DNA of 37,470 bases from Candidatus Ruthenibacterium merdigallinarum (GCA_019113785.1 DXGT01000004.1:1-37470), one strand, 5' to 3'. Counted from the stretch's first letter, positions 1 to 7,682 are shown. Notes: generated by a model not told the origin, from the letters alone. Made by a program: numbers and translations.

Positions 1-21
1 AGCGCGCGGGAAAAGAGAAAA

Positions 22-52
22 GCCGCCGCGAACGTCATGCGTTCGCGGCGGC
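22..52 (-). terminator. Intrinsic terminator of the tRNA pair
   Basis: A perfect 13-bp inverted repeat (22-34 with 40-52) closes on a 5-nt loop. On the minus strand it is followed by a T-rich run (TTTTCTCTTTT). It lies directly downstream of tRNA-Pro and probably ends the tRNA transcript. Confidence 0.8.
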
Positions 53-53
53 G

Positions 54-129
54 TGGTCGGAGTGAGGAGATTTGAACTCCTGGCCTCTTGGTCCCGAACC
101 AAGCGCGCTACCATCTGCGCTACACCCCG
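54..129 (-). tRNA. tRNA-Pro (anticodon CGG)
   Basis: The reverse complement folds as a cloverleaf of 76 nt. The acceptor stem CGGGGTG pairs with CACTCCG (one G-U), the anticodon stem CTTGG/CCAAG encloses the loop TTCGGGA, and the T loop is TTCAAAT. The anticodon is CGG, so it reads CCG proline codons, which are frequent in GC-rich genomes. The terminal CCA is encoded (54-56). It lies about 34 bp downstream of tRNA-Gln on the same strand. Confidence 0.95.
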
Positions 130-133
130 AAAG

Positions 134-161
134 AAAACGGCAGCGTCTCGGCTGCCGTTTT
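134..161 (-). terminator. Terminator-like hairpin between the two tRNAs
   Basis: An 11-bp perfect stem (134-144 with 151-161) with a 6-nt loop is flanked by A and T runs, so it reads as a terminator on both strands. Its position between tRNA-Gln and tRNA-Pro suggests either separate transcripts or partial read-through with processing. Confidence 0.6.
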
Positions 162-163
162 TC

Positions 164-237
164 TGGTTGCGGAAGAAGGATTCGAACCCTCACAATACGA
201 GTCAGAGTCGCAGGTGCTACCATTACACAATTCCGCA
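164..237 (-). tRNA. tRNA-Gln (anticodon CTG)
   Basis: The reverse complement gives a 74-nt cloverleaf. The acceptor stem TGCGGAA pairs with TTCCGCA, the anticodon stem TGCGA/TCGTA encloses the loop CTCTGAC, and the T arm carries TTCGAAT. The anticodon CTG reads CAG glutamine codons. The CCA end is encoded (164-166). Confidence 0.95.
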
Positions 238-397
238 TCATGCACTTGTTTGGGGCCGGCGGGATGCCGGCGTCCGAGTGCTTTATTATTATACCGTCCC
301 CCGCCGGCTTTGTCAAGCGCTCTGCGCAAAAAAATCTTCACAGGCCGATACTTTCTGCATCCGGGCCCCGCAAACGGGACGCGCACGGCAAAGGGGC

Positions 398-426
398 TTG
401 CAATTGGCCGCCATTTCGATTACAAT
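398..426 (+). promoter_or_regulatory. Sigma-A type promoter for ydbC-like/HD pair
   Basis: TTGCAA and TACAAT are separated by exactly 17 bp, about 35 bp upstream of the first start codon, which has an AGGAAGG ribosome site. The stretch from 238 to 397 shows nothing else I can name. Confidence 0.65.
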
Positions 427-461
427 GAGCGAGGAAGAATACAAAAGGAAGGTGACGCCAT

Positions 462-683
462 ATGGCAGCATTCACATACGAGATCACCCAGCGCATCGCC
501 GTGCTCTCCCAGAGCCCCAACGGCTGGGAGCGCCAGCTGAACATGGTCAGCTGGAACGGCCGCGAGCCCAAGTACGACATCCGCGATTGGGCGCCCGACA
601 ACGCCAAAATGGGCAAGGGCATCAGCCTGTCTCACGACGAGCTGGCCATTCTCAAGGGCATCCTTGACGACATGGAGCTGTGA
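462..683 (+). CDS. YdbC-like PC4-domain protein
   Basis: A 73-residue protein with the look of the bacterial PC4/YdbC family, which is related to the ssDNA-binding domain of the eukaryotic coactivator p15. Visible features are the segments NGWERQLNMVSWNGREPKYDIRDW and GISLSHDELAIL, a short beta-rich body and a C-terminal helix. The family is predicted to bind single-stranded DNA in the cytoplasm, and its cellular role is poorly defined. The start is supported by AGGAAGG eight bases upstream and a good promoter at 398-426. The following HD-domain gene begins 14 bases after the stop, so the two probably form one transcript. The length is normal for the family. Confidence 0.8.
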   Translation: MAAFTYEITQRIAVLSQSPNGWERQLNMVSWNGREPKYDIRDWAPDNAKMGKGISLSHDELAILKGILDDMEL

Positions 684-697
684 GCGGGAGGCTTTGT

Positions 698-1285
698 ATG
701 GACTACCGCCAGGAATTTATCGAGAGCTTTCGCCGCGACGTGCAGCGCCCCGGCGCCGAGAAGCTGCTGGAGTGGCTGGACACCACCGACTTTTTCACGG
801 CGCCTGCGTCCACGCGCTTTCACGGCGCGTGCGAGAGCGGCCTTGTGCTGCACAGCCTCAACGTGTACAAGTGCATGATGTCCCGCTGGCTCGACCCCGA
901 GACGGACAGCCGCGAGTCGTTTGCGATCGTTTCGCTTTTGCACGACCTGTGCAAGGCGAACTTCTACAAAGCCGGCTTCCGCAACGTGAAGAACGACGCC
1001 ACCGGCCAGTGGGAGCGCGTGCCCAGCTACAGCGTGCAGGACGCTTTCCCCTACGGGCACGGTGAAAAAAGCGTGTATCTGATCGAGCGCTTCATGCGCC
1101 TGAAGCCCGCGGAGGCCATCGCCATCCGCTGGCACATGGGCGGCTTTGACGACGCCGCGCGCGGCGGGTGCTTTGCCATCAGCGAGGCGTACGACGAGTA
1201 CCCGCTGGCCGTGAAGCTGCATCTGTCCGATCTGGAGGCCACGTACCTGCTGGAAAAAGGCACGAGCCGCGTGCGCAACCGCTGA
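698..1285 (+). CDS. HD-domain phosphohydrolase-like protein
   Basis: A 195-residue cytoplasmic protein with an HD-domain metal-binding pattern: His52 (VLHSL), His82-Asp83 (LLHDLCK), then a GHGEKS segment and RWHMG near residue 145. HD proteins are metal-dependent phosphohydrolases, and many act on nucleotides, but the substrate cannot be told here. The ORF track begins at an overlapping GTG (680). I prefer the ATG at 698 because GGGAGG sits eight bases upstream. The gene follows the PC4-like gene closely and ends at a strong convergent terminator shared with thioredoxin. It has no attached receiver or RelA/SpoT-type synthetase domain. Confidence 0.75.
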   Translation: MDYRQEFIESFRRDVQRPGAEKLLEWLDTTDFFTAPASTRFHGACESGLVLHSLNVYKCMMSRWLDPETDSRESFAIVSLLHDLCKANFYKAGFRNVKNDATGQWERVPSYSVQDAFPYGHGEKSVYLIERFMRLKPAEAIAIRWHMGGFDDAARGGCFAISEAYDEYPLAVKLHLSDLEATYLLEKGTSRVRNR

Positions 1286-1311
1286 AAGCGGCCCGGCAAT
1301 TCCAAACACAC

Positions 1312-1357
1312 AAAAGGGCCGCCGCCCGGAAACTTCCGGGCGGCGGCCCTTCCCTTT
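1312..1357. terminator. Bidirectional terminator between HD gene and trxA
   Basis: A 15-bp GC-rich perfect stem (1316-1330 with 1335-1349) has an A run on one side and a T run on the other. It separates two converging genes and can end both transcripts. Confidence 0.85.
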
Positions 1358-1388
1358 TGTCCTGACGCCTCTTCCGGCTCCTTGCCCT

Positions 1389-1697
1389 TTACAGGCCCAG
1401 AGCCGCCAGCAGGCGGTCTTTCGGCAGCAGGCCCACGCTGCGCGCGGCCTCCTTGCCGTCGCGGAACAAAACGACAGTCGGGATGCTCATCACGCCGTAG
1501 CGAGCAGCGACGTCCTGCGCCTCGTCCACGTTCAGCTTGCACACGGTCACGTCCGTGCGCTCATCCGCGATCTGGCGGATGGTCGGCGCCAGCATGCGGC
1601 ACGGGCCGCACCACGGGGCCCAAAAATCCACGAGGACGGCGCCTTTCGCCTGCTCCACGTTCTGCGCAAAGTTCTGCGCGGTCAGTTCTTTTTCCAT
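1389..1697 (-). CDS. trxA: Thioredoxin
   Basis: A 102-residue cytosolic thioredoxin, the disulfide reductant for ribonucleotide reductase and other proteins. The active site WCGPC places the catalytic cysteines at 30 and 33, and the cis-proline is in MSIPT (Pro73). The C-terminal GLLPKDRLLAAL matches the usual last helix. The ORF track starts nine codons earlier. I chose the ATG at 1697 because an AAGGCGGAG ribosome site sits just upstream and the protein then has the standard length. It lies 29 bases downstream of the DivIVA-family gene on the same strand, so the two are probably co-transcribed. No thioredoxin reductase is present in the window. Confidence 0.95.
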   Translation of the reverse strand: MEKELTAQNFAQNVEQAKGAVLVDFWAPWCGPCRMLAPTIRQIADERTDVTVCKLNVDEAQDVAARYGVMSIPTVVLFRDGKEAARSVGLLPKDRLLAALGL

Positions 1698-1726
1698 CGG
1701 TTCTCTCCGCCTTTCTTGAATCAAAA

Positions 1727-3208
1727 TCAGTCTTGCCCCAGCATCGCGTTCAGCGTTGCCAGCAGCTGCGCGGTCGCGCTCTGCACACTGTGCGGCGCAT
1801 CCTCCTGCGCGCTGCGGCGCGCCGGCGGGATGGGCGCCGAATCCGGGATGACGACCTCTTCCTCCACCAGCGGCGCGTCCTGCACGGGCGGCTGCGGCTG
1901 TGTGAGGGGCGCGGCCGGGTCGAACGGCTGCGACAGCGGCGCGATGGGCGCCACGGGCGTGGGGCGCGGCACATAGGGCCGCGCCTGCTGCGCCGAAGCC
2001 GCAGGCGGCGCGGGCGGCGTGTGCACGCCGCGGCGCGCGGCCTCCTCATCGGTGAGATACGGCGGCGTGTGCGGCACGCCCTGCTCAAACGGGGCGAACG
2101 GCCTTGCCAGCGGACGGTGCGGCGCAGCCGCGGGCTGCGCTGCAAGCGGCGCGTCCGGCTGCGGGGCCGAGAACGAGCGCCCCGGCACGCCGCAGGCGCC
2201 TGCCGGCTGCGCGCGGCGCGCCTGCCAGTACAGCGCATCGCCGCGCCCGGCGTCCAAATCCTTTGCGGCGGCTGCCGCGCCGGTCTTTTCCTTTTCGCGG
2301 GCCTCGGCCGCGCCGGGCACCTGCGCCTGCAGGCCGTGCAGGCCGCGCTCGGCGCTTTGCAGCGCCAGCGTCACGTCCTGCGCCGCACGGCGCAGCCCGC
2401 CGGCCGCCGCCTCCACTTGCGCGTCCACGTCGGCCATCTGCGCCTTCAGCACCGTGATGCTGGCGGCGATGCCGTCCACGGCCTGCGCCAGCTGTTCGCG
2501 CGTGCGCACGCTCTCGGTTTTCGCCCTTGCGCCCAGCAGCTCCGCTTCGCGCCGCGCGGCCGCCAGCTCGCCCGCGGCCGCCTGGCGTGCGTCGGCCGCG
2601 TCGCGCTGGGCCTCGGCCACGATGGCGTCGGCCGTCCGGCGCGCCTCGCTCAGCGTCTGCTGCGCCTGCTCGGCCGCCTTTTTCGCGTCGGCGTCGGCGC
2701 TGGCCATCTTGGTGCGGATGGCCTCGTCCGCGCGCCGCATGGCGTCGTTGGCGTCCTTCAGCTCGCGTTCGCGCTGCGTCAGCTCGCTGTCCAGCCGCTC
2801 GATCTCCTTGTGCAGCACCTGGTTGTCGCGGCGCAGCGCCTCGTTCTCCGCCCGGCAGGTGTGCAGGCACTGCTCCAGCTCGTCCCGGCTGGCCTGCGTC
2901 TGCTCCAGGCGCGCTTTCATGCCACGCGTCTGGGCCGCGGCCTCCTCGGCCTTTTTCTTCTGGGCCTCCAGCTCTTTGCAGGTTTGGTCGGCCGAGCGCA
3001 CCAGCTGCGAGGAGTCCTCCTGCACGCGCGCCAGCTCGGCGCGCATTTTGTCGATGGTCTCGCCCAGCGCGCGCGCCTTTTCGGCGTTGGCCGCCGAGAT
3101 GCGCTCGATGTAGGCCAGCACCTCTTCCCGGTTAAAGCCCAGCACCTGCGTGCGGAACACCTGCCCCGGCCCGTTTTGCCCGGCCGAAACGCGATCGTCC
3201 TCGCGCAT
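1727..3208 (-). CDS. DivIVA-family coiled-coil protein
   Basis: A 493-residue protein. The N-terminal segment FRTQVLGFNREEVLAYIERI (about residues 18-37) is a DivIVA-type membrane-targeting and dimerisation motif. A long alpha-helical coiled coil (about 40-290) rich in Ala, Glu, Arg and Gln follows. The last 170 residues are Pro/Ala-rich and probably disordered. DivIVA proteins bind curved membranes at poles and septa and organise division or wall synthesis. It is about three times the length of classic DivIVA and has a tail of unknown partners. The ATG at 3208 is preferred to the upstream GTG because GGAGG lies seven bases before it. It follows ftsZ, but a terminator separates them. Confidence 0.8.
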   Translation of the reverse strand: MREDDRVSAGQNGPGQVFRTQVLGFNREEVLAYIERISAANAEKARALGETIDKMRAELARVQEDSSQLVRSADQTCKELEAQKKKAEEAAAQTRGMKARLEQTQASRDELEQCLHTCRAENEALRRDNQVLHKEIERLDSELTQRERELKDANDAMRRADEAIRTKMASADADAKKAAEQAQQTLSEARRTADAIVAEAQRDAADARQAAAGELAAARREAELLGARAKTESVRTREQLAQAVDGIAASITVLKAQMADVDAQVEAAAGGLRRAAQDVTLALQSAERGLHGLQAQVPGAAEAREKEKTGAAAAAKDLDAGRGDALYWQARRAQPAGACGVPGRSFSAPQPDAPLAAQPAAAPHRPLARPFAPFEQGVPHTPPYLTDEEAARRGVHTPPAPPAASAQQARPYVPRPTPVAPIAPLSQPFDPAAPLTQPQPPVQDAPLVEEEVVIPDSAPIPPARRSAQEDAPHSVQSATAQLLATLNAMLGQD

Positions 3209-3273
3209 ACGCACGCCTCCTCCCCTGATGATTCCCCGGATGCGCCGCTGCTATGCGCGGCGCATCGAATGGC

Positions 3274-3305
3274 AAAAACGCGGGGCTTTTGTGCAAAAGC
3301 CCCGC
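3274..3305 (-). terminator. Terminator after ftsZ
   Basis: An 11-bp perfect stem (3280-3290 with 3295-3305) and GTGC loop are followed by TTTTT on the minus strand, just after the ftsZ stop codon. This separates ftsZ from the DivIVA-family gene. Confidence 0.8.
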
Positions 3306-3312
3306 GGCGGTG

Positions 3313-4467
3313 TCAGTTGTTGCGGTTGTTCAGCAGCTTGAGGATCTCGTCGATGCCCTCGTCGAAGCCCTTGTCCGGGTCCTCCTGCGGCTGCGGCGCA
3401 GGCGCGGGGGCCGGCTGCGGCTGCACCGGGGCCTGCACGGGCTGCGCGGGCGCGGCGGCGGGCTGCGGCTCGGAGCCGAACACGTAGCCGGGCTGCATGG
3501 CGTCCTCCGGGTTCGCGTCGAAGCCCGTGGCGATGACCGTGATGCACATCTCGTCCTTGAGCGACTCGTCAAACGCGGCGCCCCAGATGATGTTCGCGTC
3601 CGGATGGGCGGAGTTCGTGATCTGGGTGGCGGCCTTCTCGACGTCCTCGAGGCCGATGTCGGGCGAGGCGGTGATGTTGATGATCACGCCGCGCGCGCCG
3701 GCGATGCTCGTCTCCAGCAGCGGGCTGGAAACGGCCGCGCTGGCGGCCTCCTCGGCCTTGTTGGGGCCCTTGGCGGAACCCACGCCCATGTGGGCGTAGC
3801 CGGCGTCCTTCATGATGCTGCGCACGTCGGCGAAGTCGAGGTTGATGAACGCGGCGGTGTTGATGAGCGCGGAAATGCTCTCGACGCCCTGGCGCAGCAC
3901 GTTGTCCGCGGCCTCAAAGGCGTTGAGCAGCGTGATCTTCTCTTTGCTGATGAGCTTCAAGCGCTCGTTCGGGATGACGATCAGGGAATCGACGCGATCC
4001 AGCAGGCCGCCGATGCCGATCTCGGCCATGTTCATTTTGCGCTTGCCCTCAAAGGCGAAGGGCTTGGTGACGATGCCCACCGTCAGGATGCCCTGCTCCT
4101 TCGCGACCTCGGCCACGACGGGCGCTGCGCCCGTGCCGGTGCCGCCGCCCATGCCGGCGGTGATGAAGGCCATCTGCGCGCCCTTGAGCGCGTTCGCGAT
4201 CTCGTCGCGGCTCTCCTCGGCGCTGCGCTGGCCGACCTCGGGGTCGGCGCCGGCGCCGCGGCCCTTGGTCAGCTTGGCGCCCAGCTGCACCTTCATGGTG
4301 GCGTTCGACTTCAGCAACGCCTGCTGGTCGGTGTTCATGCTGATGAACTCGACGCCGCGCAGCCCGCTCTGGACCATGCGGTTCACGGCGTTGCCGCCGC
4401 CGCCGCCCACGCCGACCACTTTGATATTCGTAATATTTTGCAGTTCTTCATCGAGGATGAACGCCAC
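3313..4467 (-). CDS. ftsZ: Cell division GTPase FtsZ
   Basis: A 384-residue tubulin-like GTPase that polymerises into the Z-ring at midcell. The glycine-rich signature GGGTGTG is at residues 107-113 and the T7 catalytic loop NLDFADVR is at about 208-215 with its aspartates present. The globular core ends near residue 315. A Pro/Ala/Gln linker follows, and the protein ends in a peptide of the type DEILKLLNNRNN rather than the common DIPxFLR form that binds FtsA and SepF. The start is a GTG with AGGGGG eight bases upstream. It follows ftsQ after a 121-bp AT-rich gap with its own promoter candidate, and a terminator ends it. No ftsA is adjacent. Confidence 0.97.
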   Translation of the reverse strand: MAFILDEELQNITNIKVVGVGGGGGNAVNRMVQSGLRGVEFISMNTDQQALLKSNATMKVQLGAKLTKGRGAGADPEVGQRSAEESRDEIANALKGAQMAFITAGMGGGTGTGAAPVVAEVAKEQGILTVGIVTKPFAFEGKRKMNMAEIGIGGLLDRVDSLIVIPNERLKLISKEKITLLNAFEAADNVLRQGVESISALINTAAFINLDFADVRSIMKDAGYAHMGVGSAKGPNKAEEAASAAVSSPLLETSIAGARGVIINITASPDIGLEDVEKAATQITNSAHPDANIIWGAAFDESLKDEMCITVIATGFDANPEDAMQPGYVFGSEPQPAAAPAQPVQAPVQPQPAPAPAPQPQEDPDKGFDEGIDEILKLLNNRNN

Positions 4468-4524
4468 GACAAATTCCCCCTAAAAGACATTTTCAACACT
4501 TACAAACAGCTTGCGCTAAGTATA

Positions 4525-4553
4525 AGAATATCAGATTTATGCTTCGATTTCAA
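4525..4553 (-). promoter_or_regulatory. Promoter candidate for ftsZ
   Basis: On the minus strand TTGAAA and TATTCT are spaced by 17 bp within a markedly AT-rich island between ftsQ and ftsZ. The leader to the GTG start is about 50 nt. Confidence 0.65.
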
Positions 4554-4588
4554 TACTAAACGTAAATTTTTGGCGCAAAAAGCCGCGC

Positions 4589-6094
4589 TCACGCCGCCAA
4601 AGCGCCGGAGGAGGCGGACGAAGCGTCCCCCGAGGCCGAAGAAGCGGACGTGGAATCCCCGCCTGCCGCGGCGGACGAAGCGTCCGTGCGCGCGACGTGC
4701 GTCACTTCGGTGCTGCCCGCGCGGAACGTGGCCTTGCCGCGCCCCTCGTCGCTGCGGCTCGACACGTCCAGGATGCCCGTGTCCGTGTCGGACAAACTGT
4801 CCTCGGTCTGCGGCGTCACCAGCCGCCAGGCCCAGTCGACTTTGTAGGCCATGTCGTTGGCCGTGCCCAGCACGATGCGCACGCGCCCGTCGTACAGCAC
4901 GTTCAGCTCCAGCGTGTCGGTGAGGTCGATCTCCGTCACGGGCGCAAGGCCCGTTTGCTCCAGCGCGGCGACGATCGTCTGAAGGGCCGAGAGCTTCTCC
5001 GCGCTGTCCAACGCCAGCGCCTCGCCGGGCACGGCGTTTTTCGCCAGCGCGCCTGTGATGCGCGCCGCGGGCTTGTCCGGTTCCTGCGCGGCGAGCGCCA
5101 GCACCTTGCCTTTGCGCGAGACGACGGCCCACGCGCCCTCCTGCGTCTGCACGCGCCACGCCTCCTCGGCCGGCTGCACGCGGATGAGCACCTCGTCGGG
5201 CAGGCGGCGCTCGATTGTGACGTTTTCGAGATACGGCAGCGCTTTTTCAATGCGCTGCTGCGCCTGCTGCGCGCTGAAGCCGAACAGGTTGCCGCCCAGC
5301 GGCTCGCCGAAGGCCGCGGCGATCTGCTCGTCCGAATAGGCGGTGCCGCCCTCCGGCTGCTCGACGCGCACCGTCTGGATGCGGAACAGGAACACCGATG
5401 CGCCCAGCGCGCACGCGGCCACGAGCGCCGCGATGAGCAGCGCCAGGCCCGCGCGCTTTGCGATGCGCCGGCGGCGCACCTGCTCGGGCGTGAGGGGCGG
5501 CGCGTTCTGCTTTTTTTCGCGCCGCAGGCGCCAAAAGCGCGCCCATGCGCTCTCGCGCGGGGGCTGCGGCGCGCGTTTTTTCCGTTTCGGCGCGCGCGGC
5601 GGCGCGGCGTTTTTCTGCGCCTGCCCTGCCGGCGGCCGCCGGTTCTGTGCGCCGCGGTTTTGCACGCCGCGCCCTTGCTCGCCCAGGCGCTCCGGCGCGC
5701 TGCGGCCCGCGCCCTGCGCGCGGCGCGGGGCGTCCGTGCGCTGCCCGCCGCCCGCCGGCCGCCGGCTTTGCGCCTGTGCGGACATGGGCGGCGCGCTGCG
5801 CGCTGCGGCCGTGTTTTGGGGCGCGCGGTTCGCGCCCTGCGCCGGCGCGGGCGTATCCGGCGCGCTGCGCGCCGCGCCCTGCGCGCCGGACGACGCGCGG
5901 TATGTAAAGTCGAGCCGGTCGGGCGATGAGCGGCGCGCGCTGCGCCCGCGCTGCGCGCCGTAGTCGATCGGCGCGGGGGCCGATCGGCGCGCGGCGCCGG
6001 TATTGCGCTCGTCGAACACGGGCGGAGGCGGCGTGCGCCTGCGGGGTGTTTCCTCATGCGGGAACACCGGTCTCTTCGGTGTCTTTCCTGCCAC
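4589..6094 (-). CDS. ftsQ: Cell division protein FtsQ/DivIB with long basic N-tail
   Basis: A 501-residue single-pass membrane protein of the divisome. The first 215 residues are cytoplasmic, rich in Arg, Pro, Ala and Gln, and probably disordered. One transmembrane helix (about 218-240, AGLALLIAALVAACALGASVF) is followed by a POTRA-like domain beginning FRIQTVRVEQPEGG and the beta domain with RLPDEVLIRVQP. The last 45 residues are Ser/Ala/Asp-rich. FtsQ/DivIB links early and late division proteins through FtsB/FtsL. The family is usually near 260-290 residues, so both tails are extra. The GTG start has AAAGGAGG eight bases upstream. A promoter candidate precedes it. Confidence 0.9.
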   Translation of the reverse strand: MAGKTPKRPVFPHEETPRRRTPPPPVFDERNTGAARRSAPAPIDYGAQRGRSARRSSPDRLDFTYRASSGAQGAARSAPDTPAPAQGANRAPQNTAAARSAPPMSAQAQSRRPAGGGQRTDAPRRAQGAGRSAPERLGEQGRGVQNRGAQNRRPPAGQAQKNAAPPRAPKRKKRAPQPPRESAWARFWRLRREKKQNAPPLTPEQVRRRRIAKRAGLALLIAALVAACALGASVFLFRIQTVRVEQPEGGTAYSDEQIAAAFGEPLGGNLFGFSAQQAQQRIEKALPYLENVTIERRLPDEVLIRVQPAEEAWRVQTQEGAWAVVSRKGKVLALAAQEPDKPAARITGALAKNAVPGEALALDSAEKLSALQTIVAALEQTGLAPVTEIDLTDTLELNVLYDGRVRIVLGTANDMAYKVDWAWRLVTPQTEDSLSDTDTGILDVSSRSDEGRGKATFRAGSTEVTHVARTDASSAAAGGDSTSASSASGDASSASSGALAA

Positions 6095-6129
6095 GTGCGC
6101 CGCCTCCTTTCCTCTTGTTTCTTCCTATT

Positions 6130-6159
6130 ATTATACGACAACTATGGCTATGCTTCCAA
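6130..6159 (-). promoter_or_regulatory. Promoter candidate for ftsQ
   Basis: TTGGAA and a perfect TATAAT are separated by 18 bp on the minus strand, in the short gap between murA and ftsQ. Confidence 0.65.
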
Positions 6160-6179
6160 CGGTCGCCGCGCCCGGGCGC

Positions 6180-7478
6180 TCAGGTGGCGCAGGGCGCGTT
6201 TTCAAACAGCGGGCGCTGCGCGCGGCGCACATAGCCCGCGTCGGCCCCGAGCGAGGCCAGCGTCCCTGCCAGATCTTCATATCCGCGCGCGATATGCGCG
6301 GCCCCGGCGATGACGCTCTCGCCCTCGGCCTGCAGCGCCGCCAGCACGAGTGCCGCCCCGCCGCGCAGGTCCGGCGCGCACACCTGCGCGCCGGCAAGGC
6401 GCGGCACGCCCTGCACGCAGATGGTGCGCCCCTGCACGCCGCACGCCGCACGCATGGCCGCAAAGCCCTGCGCGCAGGCAAAGCGCCGCTCAAAGATCGT
6501 GTCCGTGATGAGCGTTGCTCCCTCGGCCCGCAGCATGGCGGCGGCCAAAAGCGGCGCTGAGTCCGTGGGCAGCGCCGGGTGCACGTCCGTCACCAGCGCG
6601 CCGGGCGCGTGCAGCGCTCCCGTTCGCCGCAGCGAGACGGCGTCTTCGCGCCGGACAACCTCGCACCCCGCGCGCCGCAGCGCACGCAGCAGGGCCGCAC
6701 AGTCCTGCGCGCGGGCGCCGCGCAGCGTCACGCTGCCGCCGCAGCCCGCCACGGCGCACAGCAGCGTGGCGGTGAAGATGCGGTCCGGGCAGATGCGAAA
6801 GCGCGCGCCCTGCAAAAGCGGCCGGCCGCGGATACGCATGCGGCGCGTGCCCGCGCCCGTGATGCACGCCCCCGCGCACGACAGAAAGCGCGCCAGATCC
6901 ACGACCTCCGGCTCCACGGCGCAGCCGTCCAGCACCGTCTGGCCGCGCGCGCAGCACGCCGCCATCAAAAGCGTCTCGGTGGCGCCCACGCTGGGAAAAC
7001 GCAGCGCGATGTGCGCGCCACGCAGGCCCTGCGGGGCCGTCACCGTCAGCTGCGCGCCGTCCTCCTCCACATTCGCCCCCATCGCGGCAAGGCCCGCGAG
7101 GTGCATGTCGATGGGCCGCGCGCCGAGGTTGCACCCGCCGGGCGCGGTGATAGACGCGCGCCCCGTGCGCGCCAGAAGCGGCGCCAGGAAAAACAGCGAC
7201 GAGCGCATGCGCCGCATCAAAGGCGGCGGCACCTCGCTGGCGGGGGCCTGCGCCGGCAGGATGGCCAGCGCGCGCTCGCCCGCCAGCACACGGCAGCCCA
7301 GGCTTTGCAGGATGCGCGCCGCGCACGCCACGTCCGACAGCTGCGGCACATTTTCCAGCACCACGCGCTGCTCGCATAAAAGCGACGCCGCCATGATGGG
7401 CAAAACGCTGTTCTTCGCCCCCGGCACCGTCACCTGTCCGTACAGCGGCACAGCGCCGCGCACCCTGATTCCCTCCAT
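6180..7478 (-). CDS. murA: UDP-GlcNAc enolpyruvyl transferase (MurA)
   Basis: A 432-residue cytosolic enzyme that transfers enolpyruvate from PEP to UDP-GlcNAc, the first committed step of peptidoglycan synthesis and the fosfomycin target. GAKN carries the conserved Lys near residue 20. GGCNLGARP carries the catalytic Cys and Arg. FPSVGATE and DLRGGAALVLAALQAEG match the family. PTD near residue 300 carries the expected Asp. The usual PDRIEAGTF segment is altered here to PDRIFTATLL, and the sequence is unusually rich in Cys, Ala and Arg. Many Firmicutes carry two MurA copies, and this may be the more divergent one. The ATG at 7478 with GGGG upstream is chosen over the GTG at 7487. Confidence 0.9.
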   Translation of the reverse strand: MEGIRVRGAVPLYGQVTVPGAKNSVLPIMAASLLCEQRVVLENVPQLSDVACAARILQSLGCRVLAGERALAILPAQAPASEVPPPLMRRMRSSLFFLAPLLARTGRASITAPGGCNLGARPIDMHLAGLAAMGANVEEDGAQLTVTAPQGLRGAHIALRFPSVGATETLLMAACCARGQTVLDGCAVEPEVVDLARFLSCAGACITGAGTRRMRIRGRPLLQGARFRICPDRIFTATLLCAVAGCGGSVTLRGARAQDCAALLRALRRAGCEVVRREDAVSLRRTGALHAPGALVTDVHPALPTDSAPLLAAAMLRAEGATLITDTIFERRFACAQGFAAMRAACGVQGRTICVQGVPRLAGAQVCAPDLRGGAALVLAALQAEGESVIAGAAHIARGYEDLAGTLASLGADAGYVRRAQRPLFENAPCAT

Positions 7479-7555
7479 CACGCGCACCCCATTCCCCGCA
7501 AAGTCCGACGCGCGGCCCGCCTGGCCGGCATCTGACCCATGCTATGAGAAAACGG

Positions 7556-7576
7556 GCGTTTTGGTGCGCAAAACGC
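7556..7576 (-). terminator. Weak hairpin between murG and murA
   Basis: A 7-bp stem GCGTTTT/AAAACGC with a 7-nt loop is followed by CCGTTTTCTC on the minus strand. It may attenuate read-through from murG into murA. The rest of the 204-bp gap holds GC-rich inverted repeats and no gene I can support. Confidence 0.3.
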
Positions 7577-7682
7577 GCATCTTTTGGCTGCGGCGCGCAA
7601 AAAGCGCCGCGCCGCGCGAAGGGGTGCGCGGGCCTGCGGACGCCCTGCGGCGCCGCACTATTGCGAAAGCAGCGCGCCGGGT

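Noticed and set aside
53-667. Protein-coding ORFs across the tRNA region
   Set aside because: They run through two tRNA genes and a promoter, and have no ribosome site.
3242-3262. Imperfect inverted repeat after the ftsZ terminator
   Set aside because: It has mismatches and no T tail. It could be a structure in the DivIVA-family leader, but I cannot support a function.
1382-3487. Plus-strand ORF of 701 residues
   Set aside because: It is the antisense shadow of trxA, the DivIVA-family gene and ftsZ. It is Arg/His-rich, has no ribosome site and matches no domain.
3253-4923. Plus-strand ORF of 556 residues
   Set aside because: It is antisense to ftsZ and ftsQ; composition is typical of GC-rich shadow frames.
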